Shown piece after piece: positions 62,687-64,000 of a DNA stretch of 64,000 nucleotides (the first letter of the stretch is position 1; the number at the start of each line of letters is the position of its first letter). Location: the NCBI RefSeq assembly GCF_001019615.1, contig NZ_JNBQ01000009.1, positions 47,961-111,960 on the forward strand. The letters are read 5' to 3'. The position numbers and the translations under genes are program-made. The notes beneath the pieces are model-generated. The model was not told the origin of the DNA and searched no databases. It saw only the letters and a program-made list of their open reading frames with translations. Source of the stretch: Cellulosimicrobium funkei. GTDB taxonomy: Bacteria > Actinomycetota > Actinomycetes > Actinomycetales > Cellulomonadaceae.

Positions 62687-63645
62687 GCGTCGTCGGCTAC
62701 CTCGGCCCGGAGGGGTCGTTCACGCACCAGGCGGCAGCCGTGTGGTGCGCCGACCACGCGGACGGCCGGGCCGACCGGTCCGCCGGCCTCGCCGCGCGCA
62801 CGACGGTGGCGGACGTGTTCGCCGGGGTCGCCGCCGGAGAGCTCGCGCGCGGCGTCGTCGCGATCGAGAACACGGTCGAGGGCTACGTGGTGCCGTCGCT
62901 CGACGCGATCGTCGGGAGCGCGACGGTCGTCGCGGTCGACGAGGTCGTGCTCGACATCTCGTTCGACGCGTTCGTGCGGCCCGGCCACGGCGAGCTGACG
63001 GAGGTCACCGCCCACCCGCACGGCCTCGCGCAGTGCCAGGAGTTCGTCCGCCGGACCGGCCTCGCCCCGCTCGCCGCGTCGTCGAACGCGGCGGCGTGCC
63101 GGGACGCCGGTCCCCACCAGGTCGCGCTGGGGCCGACGATCTGCGGCGAGCTCTACGGCCTCGAGGCGTTCGAGCGCGCCGTCGAGGACTTCGCCGGCGC
63201 CCGGACGCGGTTCCTCGTCCTCGCGCCGCGGGCGGAGGCGACGACGGCCCTGGAGGCGGCGCGGGCCCGGGGCGACGGCCCGTGGCGCACGATGCTCGCG
63301 GTGACCCCCGTCGTCACGGGGCCGGGCGTGCTCGCCCGCATCACGCGGTCCTTCGGCGAGCGCGGCGTCAACCTGTCGAGCCTCATCACGCGCCCGCTCA
63401 AGGCGGTGGCCGGCACGTACGTGTTCGTGCTGACCGTCGACGGTGCCCCGTGGGACGCCCCGGTCCGTGCCGTGCTCGACGACCTGGTCCGGGCGGGCGA
63501 CTCGCTCAAGACCCTCGGGGTCGTGCCCGCGCGCGGCGAGCTGGACGAGTCGGTGCACGCCGACGTGGACGTCGCGCACGTCCCGGTGGGCAGCGTCGAC
63601 TCCTCGGCGGACCCGGCCGCGCTCGCGACGGGGCTGCTGTGGTGA
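62683..63645 (+). CDS. pheA: Prephenate dehydratase
   Basis: A 320-residue enzyme converting prephenate to phenylpyruvate in phenylalanine synthesis. It starts at GTG 62683. YLGPEGSFTHQAA, VVAIENTVEGYVVPSLDAI and the catalytic TRF in ARTRFLVLAP are present. A C-terminal ACT domain (~205-280) binds phenylalanine for feedback control; the usual ESRP element reads ITRP here. The last ~40 residues are an acidic tail. Its stop overlaps the tyrA start. Confidence 0.93.
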   Translation: MSVVGYLGPEGSFTHQAAAVWCADHADGRADRSAGLAARTTVADVFAGVAAGELARGVVAIENTVEGYVVPSLDAIVGSATVVAVDEVVLDISFDAFVRPGHGELTEVTAHPHGLAQCQEFVRRTGLAPLAASSNAAACRDAGPHQVALGPTICGELYGLEAFERAVEDFAGARTRFLVLAPRAEATTALEAARARGDGPWRTMLAVTPVVTGPGVLARITRSFGERGVNLSSLITRPLKAVAGTYVFVLTVDGAPWDAPVRAVLDDLVRAGDSLKTLGVVPARGELDESVHADVDVAHVPVGSVDSSADPAALATGLLW

Positions 63646-64000
63646 CGCCCGACCCCGCGCCGGCCGCGGGGACGGAGCCGCGGGTCGGGGTCGTCGGGCT
63701 CGGGCTGGTCGGCGGCTCGGTCGCGCGGCTCCTGCACGAGCAGGGCGTCGAGGTGACCGCCCACGACGCGACCGCCTCCACACGTGCCGCCGCGCGCGCC
63801 GCGGGCCTGCGGGTCGTCGGCGACGTGGCCGACGTGTGCGCGGCCGAGCCCGACGTCCTCGTGCTCGCGGTCCCGCTGCGGGCCATGCGGGCGGTCGCGA
63901 CCGAGGTCGCGCGCCACGTGCGCGGCACGACCGTCGTCACCGACGTCGGCAGCGTGAAGGGCGCGGTGCGCGACGCCGTCCGGTCGGCGGGGCTCGACGC
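63642..64000 (+). CDS. tyrA: Prephenate dehydrogenase, 5' part (window edge)
   Basis: The first ~119 residues of a dehydrogenase. From GTG 63642 (overlapping the pheA stop), a short Pro/Ala tail leads to the NAD(P) motif VGVVGLGLVGGSVARLL, and VVTDVGSVKGAVRDAV is a conserved TyrA block. It makes the 4-hydroxyphenylpyruvate precursor of tyrosine. The gene runs off the right edge. With pheA it forms an aromatic amino acid unit. Confidence 0.88.
   Translation, partial: MTPDPAPAAGTEPRVGVVGLGLVGGSVARLLHEQGVEVTAHDATASTRAAARAAGLRVVGDVADVCAAEPDVLVLAVPLRAMRAVATEVARHVRGTTVVTDVGSVKGAVRDAVRSAGLD

Noticed and set aside
58615..63783. A 1722-codon open frame on the minus strand opposite the VanW and pheA genes
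   Set aside because: It is Arg/Gly/Val/Asp low-complexity and antisense to well-supported genes. Long antisense frames are expected at this GC content.

Overview
The window is 64 kb of very high-GC DNA with densely packed genes, many GTG starts, 4-bp GTGA/ATGA gene overlaps and leaderless promoters. Together with a mycothiol-biosynthesis deacetylase (MshB), PadR/MarR/TetR regulators and a LpqY-SugABC-like sugar importer, this points to an actinobacterium. Micrococcales of the Cellulomonas/Cellulosimicrobium type is my best guess, inferred from composition and gene style rather than proven.

Region 1 (1-16032) holds the most interesting content. A 13-gene minus-strand operon (14279 down to 1386) encodes a LivKGFHM-type ABC importer, an AMP-forming acyl-CoA ligase, a TetR regulator, a 3-hydroxybutyrate dehydrogenase, an alpha/beta hydrolase, both subunits of a 3-oxoacid CoA-transferase, a second alpha/beta hydrolase and an acetyl-CoA acetyltransferase. 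Divergent from it is a secreted type I poly(3-hydroxybutyrate) (PHB) depolymerase with its own consensus promoter. Read together they form a complete route for feeding on external PHB: depolymerise outside, import monomers/oligomers, hydrolyse, oxidise to acetoacetate, activate with CoA and cleave to acetyl-CoA. A truncated membrane alpha/beta-hydrolase gene lies at the left edge.

Region 2 (16033-29946) is a mixed stretch: NhaA antiporter, a YqeB-type membrane protein, an 850-bp gene-free island of repeats, DUF1697 protein, amidase, a PadR-DHA2 efflux pair, a PIN-PhoH ATPase, a MarR-FUSC divergent pair with a 20-bp palindromic operator, class II fumarase and a beta-carbonic anhydrase. An unusual repeat with 21-bp periodicity occurs at the 3' ends of two convergent gene pairs here.

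Region 3 (30075-41764) carries a LpqY-SugABC-like sugar importer (trehalose type), a fructokinase-like PfkB kinase, exonuclease VII (xseAB), a NodB-type polysaccharide deacetylase broken by one extra G in a G7 run, IspH and RmuC.

Region 4 (41884-54914) holds a two-gene ABC exporter, the GTPase YchF, a split oligopeptide importer (binding protein, two permeases, fused double ATPase) with an antisense PH-domain gene in its middle, and a BCCT betaine/choline transporter.

Region 5 (55135-64000) is largely housekeeping: TypA/BipA, MshB, a DUF6113-type membrane protein, a large VanW-domain protein with a 490-residue disordered N-terminus, an unrecognised protein with a C-terminal ACT-like domain, PheA (prephenate dehydratase) and the start of TyrA.

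No rRNA, tRNA, CRISPR array, insertion sequence or prophage was seen. Intergenic spaces are rich in perfect inverted repeats that look like terminators without U-tracts, as usual for such genomes.
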